DNA from: Streptomyces sp. NBC_01723
Lineage (GTDB): Bacteria > Actinomycetota > Actinomycetes > Streptomycetales > Streptomycetaceae
Assembly: GCF_036246005.1 (NCBI RefSeq)
Contig: NZ_CP109171.1
Location: forward strand, 7,800,001-7,864,000
Length of the DNA: 64,000 nt
Direction: 5' to 3'
The position numbers and the translations under genes are program-made. Within the stretch, counting starts at the first letter, position 1; every line of letters begins with the position of its first letter. Below the pieces are notes generated by a model. The model ran no database searches, was not told the origin of the DNA, and was given only the letters and a program-made list of their open reading frames with translations. Positions 30,435-39,924 of this stretch are shown in pieces.

Positions 30435-30638
30435 TCAGGCGTCGCGATGCCGGCCGTCTCCCTGCGCGTCCTCGCTCGGCGACAGCGCGTCTGCCGCCTC
30501 GCCGTCCCTGCCGCGCCGTGGCCCGTCGTCCACCACGCTCGTCTCGGCTTCCTCCACCTCGTGCAGCATCTCGTCGGCGGCGGTGGCGGTGTGCTCCTGG
30601 TCCTGGGCGGGCCGGTGCTTCGGATGGTGGGTGCTCAT
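30435..30638 (-). CDS. Small acidic hypothetical protein
   Basis: 67 aa, very hydrophilic and rich in Asp, Glu, His and Arg, no Cys and no membrane segment; probably disordered. AAGGAGA lies 5-6 nt before the ATG, which supports a real gene. It follows the 108-aa gene on the same strand by 78 bp and could be co-transcribed with it from the SigB-type promoter at 31102. No family recognised. Confidence 0.65.
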   Translation of the reverse strand: MSTHHPKHRPAQDQEHTATAADEMLHEVEEAETSVVDDGPRRGRDGEAADALSPSEDAQGDGRHRDA

Positions 30639-30715
30639 GGGTCTCCTTGATCGCGTGGTGACCGCCGACCGGGACGGCGGGCACCCAGGCTTCCTGCGGA
30701 CGCCGCAGGTTTCGT

Positions 30716-31042
30716 TCAGCGGCCCAGGGCCTTGGCCAGCTGCTGCTTGTTCATGGACGACCGGCCGTCGATGTTGCGCTTCTTGGCCTCCGCGTAGAGC
30801 TGGTCCTTCGTCGGACCCTGAGGCCCACTGTGGGAGCGCTCGCCGCCACGCTGTGAGGCGGACTTCCTGTCCCGCGTGGAAGTCTTGCTTGCCGTTTCCG
30901 ACTCGCCTGAACGGGCTCGCTCCTTGTTCACGGTGCGCGCCGCGATCTCCTTCGCACGGCCCTCGGAGGTGCCGCGCTTCTCCGCGCTTTCCTTGACGTG
31001 CTCGTACTGACGCTCACGCTTCTTGCCGGACCCCTGCGGCAT
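30716..31042 (-). CDS. Plasmid-stabilisation-like, KGG/Rho-N type small basic protein
   Basis: 108 aa, highly charged. The N-terminal half (KKRERQYEHVKESAEKRG, then RAKEIAARTVNKERARSGE) matches small Streptomyces proteins annotated as plasmid stabilisation protein. The C-terminal half (GPTKDQLYAEAKKRNIDGRS, then MNKQQLAKALGR) is a SAP/Rho-N-like helix-extended-loop-helix motif for nucleic-acid binding. AAAGGAG precedes ATG by 7 nt. Preceded by a SigB-type promoter, so probably a stress-induced nucleoid-associated or RNA-binding protein rather than a plasmid function. Confidence 0.8.
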   Translation of the reverse strand: MPQGSGKKRERQYEHVKESAEKRGTSEGRAKEIAARTVNKERARSGESETASKTSTRDRKSASQRGGERSHSGPQGPTKDQLYAEAKKRNIDGRSSMNKQQLAKALGR

Positions 31043-31101
31043 GACGTACTCCTTTCAGACCGGATGCGGTCCACCGGGCGGGCTGCCCGAGGACCTTCCG
31101 C

Positions 31102-31126
31102 GTACCCCGAGGTGGGCCCCTCACCC
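31102..31126 (-). promoter_or_regulatory. SigB-type stress promoter
   Basis: On the minus strand GGGT (31126-31123), a 15-nt spacer and GGGTAC (31107-31102) match the Streptomyces SigB consensus GNNT-N14-16-GGGTAY exactly. The -10 lies about 60 nt upstream of the 108-aa gene start. Confidence 0.65.
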
Positions 31127-31551
31127 AGGGCCTCCACTGGTCCCGTCTGACTTGGAGTCCTGCAAGGTGTGCGAGCAGATCGCGACCGAACGGGTGAGCA
31201 GGTCTGCGTCGGCAGTTTGGAGGGAGCAGCGTAAACGCACCCGGAGTCCCCCACTCACGTAGGCGATGCCCGGACCCAGCCTCGGTAGGCGCGCCCTGGC
31301 GGCCCGGGGCTTCCGGCCGTCGGCAAGGCCAAGTCGCTCAAGGAGGCGGTCGTCCTTGACGCCCGTCCTGTGCCACCGCCAAGAGTCACCGGACGGGCCA
31401 CTGCCATGGTCGTGAGAATCGCCGGCCCGACTTCAGGTCGAGCGCCTTCGCTCCTGACCACCGTCCAGACCGGGGCGGCCTCGGCGCGATTGCCGGGTGA
31501 CTCTCCTTCTTCACCGCGCGGGCGGAGAGAGGACACGGCCCTTCGGATCAC
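31127..31551. other. Intergenic region
   Basis: No convincing gene on either strand; open frames here lack ribosome binding sites and have biased, low-complexity translations. It separates two oppositely controlled units and ends in the terminator at 31552. Confidence 0.5.
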
Positions 31552-31590
31552 GGTGTGGCGGGCCGGGCCTTCCGCCGGGCCCGCCACACC
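31552..31590 (-). terminator. Strong hairpin downstream of the GH62 gene
   Basis: GGTGTGGCGGGCC (31552-31564) pairs perfectly with GGCCCGCCACACC (31578-31590): 13 bp, 13-nt loop. It starts 34 bp beyond the GH62 stop codon in the direction of its transcription. Confidence 0.8.
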
Positions 31591-31624
31591 GGCTCCCCCT
31601 CCGAGCCGGACCCGCGTCCTGCCG

Positions 31625-33091
31625 TCAGCGCTGCAGGGTCAGCAGACCCGGACGGTAGGGCAGGAGACCGTAGTCACCGCCGGAGTTGGGGCTGCGTCCC
31701 TGGTAAAGCAGTTTCAGATTGCAGGGATCGACGGTCATGGTCTGATCGGCGCTGGTGCGGATCAGCTCGCCGTGGCTGATGTCGTTGGTCCAGGTGGCGC
31801 CACTGTTGGCCTTGCCGGCGAAGGGGTTGCTCTCGGTCGCGGCCTGAGGTGTCCAGGAGCCGTTCAGACTGGTAGCCGTGAACGAGCGGAAGTACCGGCC
31901 CTGCGAGCCGATCGCCTCGACGATCATGAGATAGCGGTTCTGACCCTGCAGTTTGTAGACCTGCGGGGCTTCGAACAGGTTGTTCGTCGTATCGCTCATG
32001 ATCACCGTCGAGGTCGAGCCGAAGCTGCCCGGGAAGTTCCCTATCGGCATGCTGGCCCGGTAGATCTTGCCGTTGTCGCCGGCGAAGAACAGGTACATGT
32101 TCGTGCCGTCACCGATGAGTGCCTGGTCGATGGGACCCGTTCCGGAGCCGGAGATGCTTCCGGAGAAGAGCACCTGCTCGGACGACCAGCCGTTCGGGTT
32201 GGTGGGGTCGCTCGACGTCCGATAGGAGAAGGCGGTCCCGCCCCACTGGTAGGCGAGTACCCAGATGTTCTTCGGTGCGAAGTAGAAGAGCGTGGGTGCG
32301 ACGGTGGAGTTGTTCATCGTGTTCTGGCCGGCCGAGGCCATCTCCGACCAGTTGGTGAACAGGCCGAAGTTCATCGAACCCCACCTCGTTCCCGTGTCGT
32401 GCGTGGTGGCGTAGACGAGTTGTCTGCCGTTGTAGGGGGCGACGGTGAAGTCCTTGAGCGAGACCCACCCCTGTTTGGGCTGCGCCAGCGCGCCCGTCGA
32501 CGTCCAGCGGTAGTTCGACGGGAGGTCACACGAGCCGGGGGTGTCGGCGCCGACCTTGACGAGCTGCCACTGCTGGTTGGTGCCGCCCCAGTCGTCGTAC
32601 TGGACGATGTTCGCGTTGTCGGCGGTGGAGGCGCCCTGTACTTCGAGGGCCTTGTTGCTGTGCCGCGAGACGAGCCTCACGTAGCCGTCCGAGCTGTCGG
32701 CCAGTCGCCACTGCTGGTTGGTGCCGTTCAGGTCGGTCCACTGCACAATCGAGCCGCCGTTCGCGGTGGACCAGTTGTGGACGTCCAGTACCTTGCCCGA
32801 GTGGCGGGACTTGATGCGGTAGTAGCCGTCTCCGGAATCGACGAACTGCCACTGCTGCTGGTTCTGGTCGTTCTTGGTCCACTGGGTGATGCGGGCGCCG
32901 TCACCGGTCGCCATGTTGTAGACGTCCAGGGCCTTGCCACTGTTGCGGTTGACCAGCACGTACGAGGCGTTGGGGTCTATGGTCGCGGCCTCGGCGGGCT
33001 GGGCGCCGAGGAAGGCCGCCACCAGAAGCAAGGGCGCGAGAACCCCGAGTAAGCGTCTTGAGCGGACCGGGGACGGGTGGCGAAGCCACAT
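31625..33091 (-). CDS. Secreted GH62 alpha-L-arabinofuranosidase with N-terminal CBM13
   Basis: 488 aa. The signal peptide covers about residues 1-36 (AQPAEAA). Next is a ricin-B/CBM13 beta-trefoil of three repeats with QQW motifs (QQQWQF, NQQWRL, NQQWQL) at about 40-178. The catalytic domain of about 300 residues is GH62: [83 protein letters not shown]. It should remove arabinose side chains from arabinoxylan outside the cell. In S. lividans AbfB, as I recall, the CBM is C-terminal, so the N-terminal position is a difference. Divergent from the GH10 xylanase, its natural partner. Confidence 0.95.
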   Translation of the reverse strand: MWLRHPSPVRSRRLLGVLAPLLLVAAFLGAQPAEAATIDPNASYVLVNRNSGKALDVYNMATGDGARITQWTKNDQNQQQWQFVDSGDGYYRIKSRHSGKVLDVHNWSTANGGSIVQWTDLNGTNQQWRLADSSDGYVRLVSRHSNKALEVQGASTADNANIVQYDDWGGTNQQWQLVKVGADTPGSCDLPSNYRWTSTGALAQPKQGWVSLKDFTVAPYNGRQLVYATTHDTGTRWGSMNFGLFTNWSEMASAGQNTMNNSTVAPTLFYFAPKNIWVLAYQWGGTAFSYRTSSDPTNPNGWSSEQVLFSGSISGSGTGPIDQALIGDGTNMYLFFAGDNGKIYRASMPIGNFPGSFGSTSTVIMSDTTNNLFEAPQVYKLQGQNRYLMIVEAIGSQGRYFRSFTATSLNGSWTPQAATESNPFAGKANSGATWTNDISHGELIRTSADQTMTVDPCNLKLLYQGRSPNSGGDYGLLPYRPGLLTLQR

Positions 33092-33170
33092 CAGAGGGCC
33101 TCCTTTGGGGGCGGGGTGGGGCGCCGCCGATGAACCGCGGAGCGGCAGCCGCGCCGGGGCGCAGAGGATT

Positions 33171-33181
33171 CGAAACTTTCG
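33171..33181. promoter_or_regulatory. CGAAACTTTCG palindrome upstream of GH62 gene
   Basis: Perfect 11-bp palindrome 80 bp upstream of the GH62 start. GAAA/TTTC palindromes of this form are described upstream of Streptomyces xylanase genes as repressor or regulator sites. A half-matching copy (CGAAAGTTGCG) is at 33369. Confidence 0.6.
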
Positions 33182-33387
33182 GTTCGCTCTCGGATCTGTG
33201 ACGCCACAAGCTAGGAAGGTGGAGACCTCCGGTCAAGGGCTGTCGCCGATCTGTCCGCAAACAGCTCCTCGCCGAGCGTGATGAGCATGTGCGTCACCTG
33301 CGGACCACCAGGTGGTCGGCGACAGCGGCTCGCTGGTCCAGGGGTTCCACCGGCTTGGGGTGGGTCTCCGAAAGTTGCGATCGGAAG

Positions 33388-33401
33388 CGGAAATGTTTCC
33401 G
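33388..33401. promoter_or_regulatory. CGGAAATGTTTCCG palindrome in the xylanase/arabinofuranosidase divergent region
   Basis: Perfect 14-bp inverted repeat (6-bp arms, TG centre) about 300 bp from the GH62 start and 417 bp from the GH10 start. It keeps the GAAA/TTTC core of the site at 33171. TTGACG at 33413 could be a -35 toward the xylanase. The remaining 726-bp region shows no convincing gene. Confidence 0.5.
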
Positions 33402-33787
33402 ATGCAAGAGGATTGACGAGCCACCGACACCTCCTCAATCATCTGTCTGGCAACCCGACCGAAGGCCGAGATGTCGAACTGTGCGGGTCCTGGGCGGACT
33501 GTGCCGTATGCAGAGCCGTGCACGACCGCCCGAGAGATCCGCGCGCCAAAGCACCTGCGCCACTCCGCATTTCGTTCCGATGAGGCTCGCACCGACACAT
33601 CCTGACTCTCCGTGCAGTCGGAGAGGGATGCGACGCCGTGTGACGGCCTCCCGGCTGAGCCGCGCTGGAGTACACCCGTGCCTGGGTCGAAAGACCGCTG
33701 CCGCCCGGCGTACCTCATTCGCCGGCGACCGGGCCCGTCCGTGCCGATTGAGACCCACCCGGGTCCCATGACCGCGGTGTCCGGTGA

Positions 33788-35248
<1,461 letters not shown>

Positions 35249-35278
35249 CCGGCCCTGCACGAAGACATCGCTGATGGT

Positions 35279-35315
35279 CGCGAGGGCCGCCGCCGCCACG
35301 GCGGCGACCCTCGCG
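35279..35315 (+). terminator. Hairpin after the xylanase gene
   Basis: CGCGAGGGCCGCCGCC (35279-35294) pairs with GGCGGCGACCCTCGCG (35300-35315) with 15 of 16 pairs and a 5-nt loop, 30 bp after the stop. Confidence 0.8.
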
Positions 35316-35465
35316 AACAGCACGGCCCGGTGAGGGCGACGTGCTCGGTCGCGGAGCACTCGGCTTGTGGCGCGGGAGTCGGGAAGGCCGGCCATGTGCC
35401 GGTGTGAGTCCTTCAACACCCGGCGGCAGCTGACCCGGCATGCCCGTCCATGTGGTCTCCCGGCA

Positions 35466-35551
35466 ACGCCCTTGACCTGCAGAAGCAGGCAGGGAGCGGA
35501 CGAATCGGGAGTCTCGCCATGTTCCGGACCATGTTCAAGTCCAAGATCTAG
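35466..35551 (+). pseudogene. Truncated second copy of the panD leader and first ten codons
   Basis: ACGCCCTTGACCTGCAGAAG and the following bases to 35497 repeat the panD leader element at 39873-39905 with a single A missing. After 21 nt comes ATG and the peptide MFRTMFKSKI, then TAG. Intact panD reads [28 protein letters not shown] is identical in both. This is a panD 5' end cut off after codon 10, either a decayed paralogue or the scar of a recombination or insertion event that displaced the intact gene 4.4 kb downstream. Confidence 0.75.
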
Positions 35552-36162
35552 TATCTGGGTGTTTGTGCAGGTCAGAGGCTTGATAGCTCCGCTCAGGTCA
35601 GCAAACGGTCAGCATCGGGCGCGGGAGCGTTCCAGCCGGCTTGACCAGGTGGCCGCCATGATGGGGGACCTGGACACAGGTGCCTGGCTCCCGGTTGGGA
35701 GGTTCGCTGAGTTACTCGACAGCACGTCCCCGGCACGTGTCCTGAGTGAGTGGGCTGTCGGGGCCGAAGCGGCGTGCCTTATGGATGCCGCTTGCCCCCT
35801 CCGGCCGCTACCGCGACCTCGGCCGCCCCGGTGTCCTTCTCGTCCCCTGCGCTGGCGTCATGGGCCTCGGCTTCGGCACCGTCGTCATTTCCGAGACCGA
35901 AGCCGCAGCCGACTCCGCCGCGGCGGCCCTCCGCGTGACCTGCTGCGTCATGATCACCCGCGCCCGCGCTCGGAGCCGGTCCCAGGTCTGCAGGGCAGCC
36001 GGCTGCCGCGTCACCTGGTGGCTGCACGGGTAGACCATGATGCGCTGAGCGACCACTGAGGGAGATGTCCGAGGGAAGGGCGGGCGGCCGCCTGACCTGT
36101 CCTTACGACAGGGGACCTCCGTATCCGCCATGCCGCCGCCTCGCAGCAGCGATACTGGATGC
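35552..36162. other. Non-coding or degenerate region
   Basis: About 610 bp without a supported gene. One plus-strand frame (about 35746-36033) contains a protein-like run (YRDLGRPGVLLVPCAGVMGLGFGTVVISETEAAA) but has no ribosome binding site and loses this character at the end, so it may be a decayed gene. Confidence 0.4.
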
Positions 36163-36525
36163 ATGGACACGACGATCACCGCCCCCCGCGCCGAGGTGCT
36201 GCGGGACCGCTACCGCAGCCGACTGCCCGAGCGCTTGCAGGAGCTGGCCGGCCCCGTCGAGGGCGACGTGGCCCTGCCGCTCCACATCGTCTGGTCCGGG
36301 CGGACGAGCTACAGCCTTGACCGTCCGAAATCCCGCATGACGCTGTACCGGACCGTCCTCGCCGAAGGACTGAGTGAGGACCTGGTGGCACTCCTGCACC
36401 ACCGGCTGCTCGCCGAGCAGTGGCCCGTGCTGCGGCGCTTGATCAGTCCCTACATCCGCGAGGTCTGGGAGGACGCCTTCCCCGAGCTGCTCCGCGCCGC
36501 TCCGGCCGACACGACCGCCGCGTGA
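36163..36525 (+). CDS. Small protein paired with AbiEii-type toxin, putative antitoxin
   Basis: 120 aa, no signal peptide. PRAEVLRDRYRSRLPERLQELAGP is followed by LPLHIVWSGRTSYSLDRPKSRMTLYRTVLAEG and LVALLHHRLLAEQWPVLRRLISPYIREVWEDAFPEL, an all-alpha/beta layout without an obvious HTH. Its stop overlaps the GTG of the nucleotidyltransferase gene (GTGA), the tight coupling usual for toxin-antitoxin pairs. It differs from classical AbiEi, so antitoxin status is inferred from context only. Confidence 0.75.
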   Translation: MDTTITAPRAEVLRDRYRSRLPERLQELAGPVEGDVALPLHIVWSGRTSYSLDRPKSRMTLYRTVLAEGLSEDLVALLHHRLLAEQWPVLRRLISPYIREVWEDAFPELLRAAPADTTAA

Positions 36526-37181
36526 AGCTCACTCCGCTCCAAGAGCGTCTCCTCGCCGACATCCTCGACCTCGGCTCCCCTTACCCGCTGGTCCTCACCG
36601 GCGGATACGCCGTGCAGGCCCACGGCCTGGTCGAACGCTTCAGCCGTGACCTCGACGTCGCCACCGAGAATCCCGCTCCGATGCATGAGATCGTCGCCTC
36701 ACTCACGGCAGGCCTCAGCGCGCGCGGATGGCGGACCACGCACGTCCAGACCGATCCGCTCAGCGGCCGGTTCCTCGTCACCGATCGGGACACCGGCGAG
36801 GAGTGCGAGGTCGACGTCCTCAAGGAGGCGTTCTGGGCTCCGCCTGCCCAGACCCCCTACGGCCCGGTGCTTTCCCTCGATGACGTGATCGGCACCAAGG
36901 TCCGTGCCCTCGCCGACCGCGGCACCGTCCGCGACCTCATCGACGTCCAGGCTGCCTCCCGCCATCGCTCCACCGCCGACCTCGAATCCCTGGGCCGGCG
37001 TCGCGCCCACGACCAGTTCAGCCTCGAAGACCTCCGGGACCGGCTCGTCGGCGCGGACTGGTACGAGGATGAGGACTACACCGCTTACGGGCTCACCTCC
37101 CGGCAGATCGAAGAACTCAAGGCGTGGGCGCTGGAGTGGGCGGAGGATCTGGGTGCGCGGATTCATGACGAGAACGCCTGA
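36522..37181 (+). CDS. AbiEii/AbiGii-like nucleotidyltransferase toxin
   Basis: 219 aa. LVLTGGYAVQAHGLVERFSRDLDVAT is the GG...(D)xD nucleotidyltransferase core, with the metal-binding Asp pair in SRDLDVA and a third acidic residue in EVDVLKE. LDDVIGTKVRALADRGTVRDLIDV is the second conserved AbiEii block. Type IV toxins of this kind transfer nucleotides to RNA (pyrimidines onto tRNA in the studied MenT proteins) and can abort phage infection. Translationally coupled to the preceding 120-aa gene. Located in the segment between truncated and intact panD. Confidence 0.9.
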   Translation: MKLTPLQERLLADILDLGSPYPLVLTGGYAVQAHGLVERFSRDLDVATENPAPMHEIVASLTAGLSARGWRTTHVQTDPLSGRFLVTDRDTGEECEVDVLKEAFWAPPAQTPYGPVLSLDDVIGTKVRALADRGTVRDLIDVQAASRHRSTADLESLGRRRAHDQFSLEDLRDRLVGADWYEDEDYTAYGLTSRQIEELKAWALEWAEDLGARIHDENA

Positions 37182-37328
37182 GAGGCGGTCACGCGTCCAT
37201 TCCCTCTACCGCCGTTGCAGCGAGAGGATGCGGTGTAGTCGGCAGTGTTAACCCGGGAGCCGTCCACAGTGGGTGGCTGCCCCGCACGGCGGATGTACAG
37301 GGCAGCCGAGCGATACGCCGCAGTGGAC

Positions 37329-37637
37329 TCAAGGCGAAACCGGGCTGCGATAACGGTCAAATACTGCATCCCGCTCCCACTCCCAGGCCCAGTCAGGGTC
37401 CCGATGGTGGAACTTGGTAACGGCCAGCTCGAAGAATTGGTCGGAAGGCTTCCGGCTGGATCCATTGACTACCAGTGCTGACAGCATCGGCTCGGGACCC
37501 GTGCTGTCCCCCCGGCAGACGTCTGCCGGCAGAAGCGACATCATCCGGCCGTGGTAGTGCACCCGGTGCTCCGGTGCCACGGCCTCGCTCAGCGCCTTGT
37601 AGGCGTCGGTCCGGCCCTCTCGGGCCCACCCCTTCAT
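37329..37637 (-). CDS. Hypothetical protein, 102 aa
   Basis: ATG at 37637 with GGAGGGGG about 6 nt upstream. YKALSEAVAPEHRVHYHGRMMSLL, then PMLSALVVNGSSRKPSDQFFELAV, then DPDWAWEWERDAVF read like a compact alpha/beta domain with conserved-looking Trp and Asp residues. I have no firm family; the SALVV...PSDQFFELA pattern recalls a segment seen in unnamed actinobacterial proteins. It converges on the AbiEii-like gene and belongs to the same accessory segment. Confidence 0.7.
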   Translation of the reverse strand: MKGWAREGRTDAYKALSEAVAPEHRVHYHGRMMSLLPADVCRGDSTGPEPMLSALVVNGSSRKPSDQFFELAVTKFHHRDPDWAWEWERDAVFDRYRSPVSP

Positions 37638-37978
37638 GTGAGCCCCCTCCAGCCGACTGGAGCGACACGGTATCGACTCGGCGCGGTGCTGAGGTTAGAT
37701 CTGGAAAAGTTGCCCGGGCGCCGCCTCGGAGGCGGGGGGAGCGGGGACGCTCACCGCGACGTCCGGCGCGCCCTTCGATTGTCAGTGCCGCCTCCTACGG
37801 TGGGTCTGATGCAGGTTCGGGTGACGCTGCCGTCCTTCGGGGTGGGTAAGCGAGGCCATGCGTTGCATCGCCCGCGCCTACACCGTCACCGCGAGTCGAG
37901 GCCCACGCACCTGGCCGTCAGGTGGTTTGGTTGTCCGCCCAGAGGCCGTCCGGACGGACCTGTCGTCTCAGAGGCGCG
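37638..37978. other. Intergenic region
   Basis: About 340 bp, no supported gene. It lies upstream of the 102-aa gene and downstream of the 462-aa gene, both on the minus strand, and should contain the promoter of the former. No clear hairpin or repeat was seen. Confidence 0.4.
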
Positions 37979-39367
37979 CTAGCGAGTCGAGCACGCGCCG
38001 GGTTCCTCGTTCTGCCCCGGCAGCAGTCGCAGGGCGAAAACGGAGCCGTCGGCGTGGACGGAGACGGGGCCGCCCCAGTTCTTGTCGAAGGTGAGGGAGG
38101 GGCGGACGTCGCGGCTCGCGTGGACGAGGGCGCGGTACTCCTCGACGTCGCCTCTGGCGAGAAGTCGGAAGACTTCCTTGTCCACGCCGGAGAACGCCTC
38201 GGCGCGGGGGCCGTTGAGTCGGAAGACGTGGTCGGTGCCGACGTACTCGGTGCCGAAGAGGGTGTGGGCCGCGTCCTGAATGCTCATGCTGGCCGCGTGT
38301 TCGAGACCGGTGAAGCGTTTGCGGCCCTGCCGGTCGGTCAGGTGGCGGGCGGTTGCGTGGCCGGAGCCGGTGAAGGCCATGAGGCCCGCCGCGGTGGTGT
38401 GGGCCAGGGCCTCCTGGAACCAGGCGTAGTCTTTCGGCTGCACGTGGCAGCCCCGTACGGGCTCCGGTGCCATCAGGCCCTCGGCCGGCGGGTGGATGTG
38501 CGGCATCACGTTCGCCTGGAACGGCGGGGCGTTCAGGTTCGCTTCCCGGCCCTCTGCCGGGGACAGTCGCCCGCCACTGCCCGGTGCCTTGAGGGCGTGG
38601 ACGGTCATCGTGCCGCCGTCCGTAGGGAGTTGTGTACTGAACAGCAGACCGGGGGTCTCGTTCCACGCGCCGATGTGGACTGCTTCGGCATGGGCCGAGG
38701 CGGAGGCCAGCTGGTCGGCGGAGGTGGCGGAGTCGCTGTGGTTGCCCTTGCAGACGAGGGGGATGACGAGGGGCGGCTCGCCCGGCCGCCAGACCTCGGC
38801 AAAGTACTGGGGCCGGTAGCGGTACTTCACCTTCTCGCCCTTGTCCCTGCTGTTGAGGGCCCAGCCCGCGCGTAACGCCGTGTCGGCGGGGACGATTGTC
38901 ACCGAATGGTCGGGGAAGCGGCTGCCCAGCATGTGCTCGGCGAGCGTGAGTGCGAATCCGACGCCAAGCTCGCCGGACTGCAGCGACTTGTAGTGGTCCG
39001 CGATGCGGTGGCCTTCGTCGGTGAGGCCGAGGAAGGAGTCACGACCGCCGGCCAAGGCCTGGGTGTACTTGAGTGCGCCCCAGTGCTCCGCCAGCCCCCG
39101 GCCCGCCCCCCGCCACGACAGGGCAGTGGCCCGGGCGAGGGTGTGCAGCACGTCCCAGAGGGTCACTTCGAACTGCCGGGGCAGCTCCGTCGGCAGGATA
39201 GGGACGAGGGCGGGCTTCCGGCGGAGCGGCTCGAGCACATTCTCCTTGCGTTTCTTGTCGTCCGCCGCGATGGCGGCCGTCACCTTCCCGACGAGCGCAT
39301 CGTCCGAGTGGACGGATACGTTCGAGGGTCGGGTCAGGTCTAGGAGTACTTCCTCGGTCGGCTTCAA
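37979..39367 (-). CDS. Hypothetical 462-aa protein, possible PD-(D/E)XK-like fold
   Basis: I do not recognise a named family. No signal peptide or membrane helix. Residues 60-130 look helical (FEVTLWDVLHTLARATALSWRGAGRGLAEHWGALKYTQAL, then FLGLTDEGHRIADHYKSLQSGE). The centre (GVGFALTLAEHMLG, YRPQYFAEVW, VIPLVCKGNHSDSATSADQL at about 135-220) resembles the order of a restriction-endonuclease-like core, Asp/Glu, beta strand, xxK, QL helix, but Cys206 stands where the acidic residue before Lys207 is expected. Later blocks (NAPPFQANVMPHIHPPAEGLM, AWFQEALAHTTAAGLMAFTGSG) are unassigned. Position next to a toxin-antitoxin pair makes a defence role possible. Confidence 0.75.
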   Translation of the reverse strand: MKPTEEVLLDLTRPSNVSVHSDDALVGKVTAAIAADDKKRKENVLEPLRRKPALVPILPTELPRQFEVTLWDVLHTLARATALSWRGAGRGLAEHWGALKYTQALAGGRDSFLGLTDEGHRIADHYKSLQSGELGVGFALTLAEHMLGSRFPDHSVTIVPADTALRAGWALNSRDKGEKVKYRYRPQYFAEVWRPGEPPLVIPLVCKGNHSDSATSADQLASASAHAEAVHIGAWNETPGLLFSTQLPTDGGTMTVHALKAPGSGGRLSPAEGREANLNAPPFQANVMPHIHPPAEGLMAPEPVRGCHVQPKDYAWFQEALAHTTAAGLMAFTGSGHATARHLTDRQGRKRFTGLEHAASMSIQDAAHTLFGTEYVGTDHVFRLNGPRAEAFSGVDKEVFRLLARGDVEEYRALVHASRDVRPSLTFDKNWGGPVSVHADGSVFALRLLPGQNEEPGACSTR

Positions 39368-39872
39368 CAGCCCTCCTTCACGGTGTGCGCAAGCGGTTCA
39401 CCATCGGGCTGGACCGTACGGAAGGGAGGAACGGCGCACGCAAGTGCGCAGAGGCGCGTGACCTTGGCTTCGGCCCGGGCGGGCCGGCGTCGGCGCCTTG
39501 GCCTCGCTCGCGAGTTCCGCGTTGCCGAGGGGCCTCGGGCGGCAGGGCCCAGCGAGCCGACTTTCGGAGCGGTCGAGCGTCGACCGGTTGATGGTCAAAG
39601 GAGCCGTGCTCCGTGAGCCAGAGCGAGGTCGGTGCCCGACAGATCGGTGGTGCTTGGGCGCACGTCATCCGTGTGTGCAGAGGAGTCTCCCGCATGCCTG
39701 ATGGCTCATCAGGTAAGTCGGCATCCGGTCAGCATGAGTCCCCGCACGTTCCGGGGCGATCGTCCCAACAGGTGCCGGTGCGAAGGGAAAGCCCAGGTGG
39801 GAAAGCCGTCCAGCCCGACCGGAGCGATGTTCCTCACAAACATCGAACGGGGGTGTCGGTGTAAAGTCGAGG
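39368..39872. other. Upstream region of panD
   Basis: About 500 bp with no supported gene. CCTGATG (39697-39703) and CATCAGG (39707-39713) form a 7-bp hairpin with a GCT loop. The region is rich in short G/C-paired stems (for example CCCCG...CGGGG near 39754) and could be a long structured leader, but I see no match to a riboswitch class. Confidence 0.45.
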
Positions 39873-39905
39873 ACGCCCTTGACCTGCAGAAAGCAGGCAG
39901 GGAGC
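39873..39905 (+). promoter_or_regulatory. panD leader element, repeated at 35466
   Basis: A 33-nt stretch beginning ACGCCCTTGACCTGCAGAAA with an internal CCTGC/GCAGG stem. It lies 19 nt before the panD start and recurs almost unchanged (one base missing) before the truncated panD copy. Conservation of the leader together with the codons suggests it belonged to the duplicated unit. Confidence 0.5.
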
Positions 39906-39924
39906 CGTCTCAGAGGAGTCCCAA

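Noticed and set aside
31255..31587. 110-aa minus-strand frame overlapping the GH62 terminator
   Set aside because: It would start inside the terminator hairpin, has no ribosome binding site and a compositionally biased translation.
35367..36059. 230-aa plus-strand frame after the xylanase
   Set aside because: It runs through the panD remnant leader and low-complexity Arg/Ser/Pro sequence with no ribosome binding site; treated as non-coding or decayed.
39690..39720. Hammerhead ribozyme-like CTGATG sequence before panD
   Set aside because: The conserved CUGAUGA and GAAA core elements are not both present; only a simple 7-bp hairpin can be supported.
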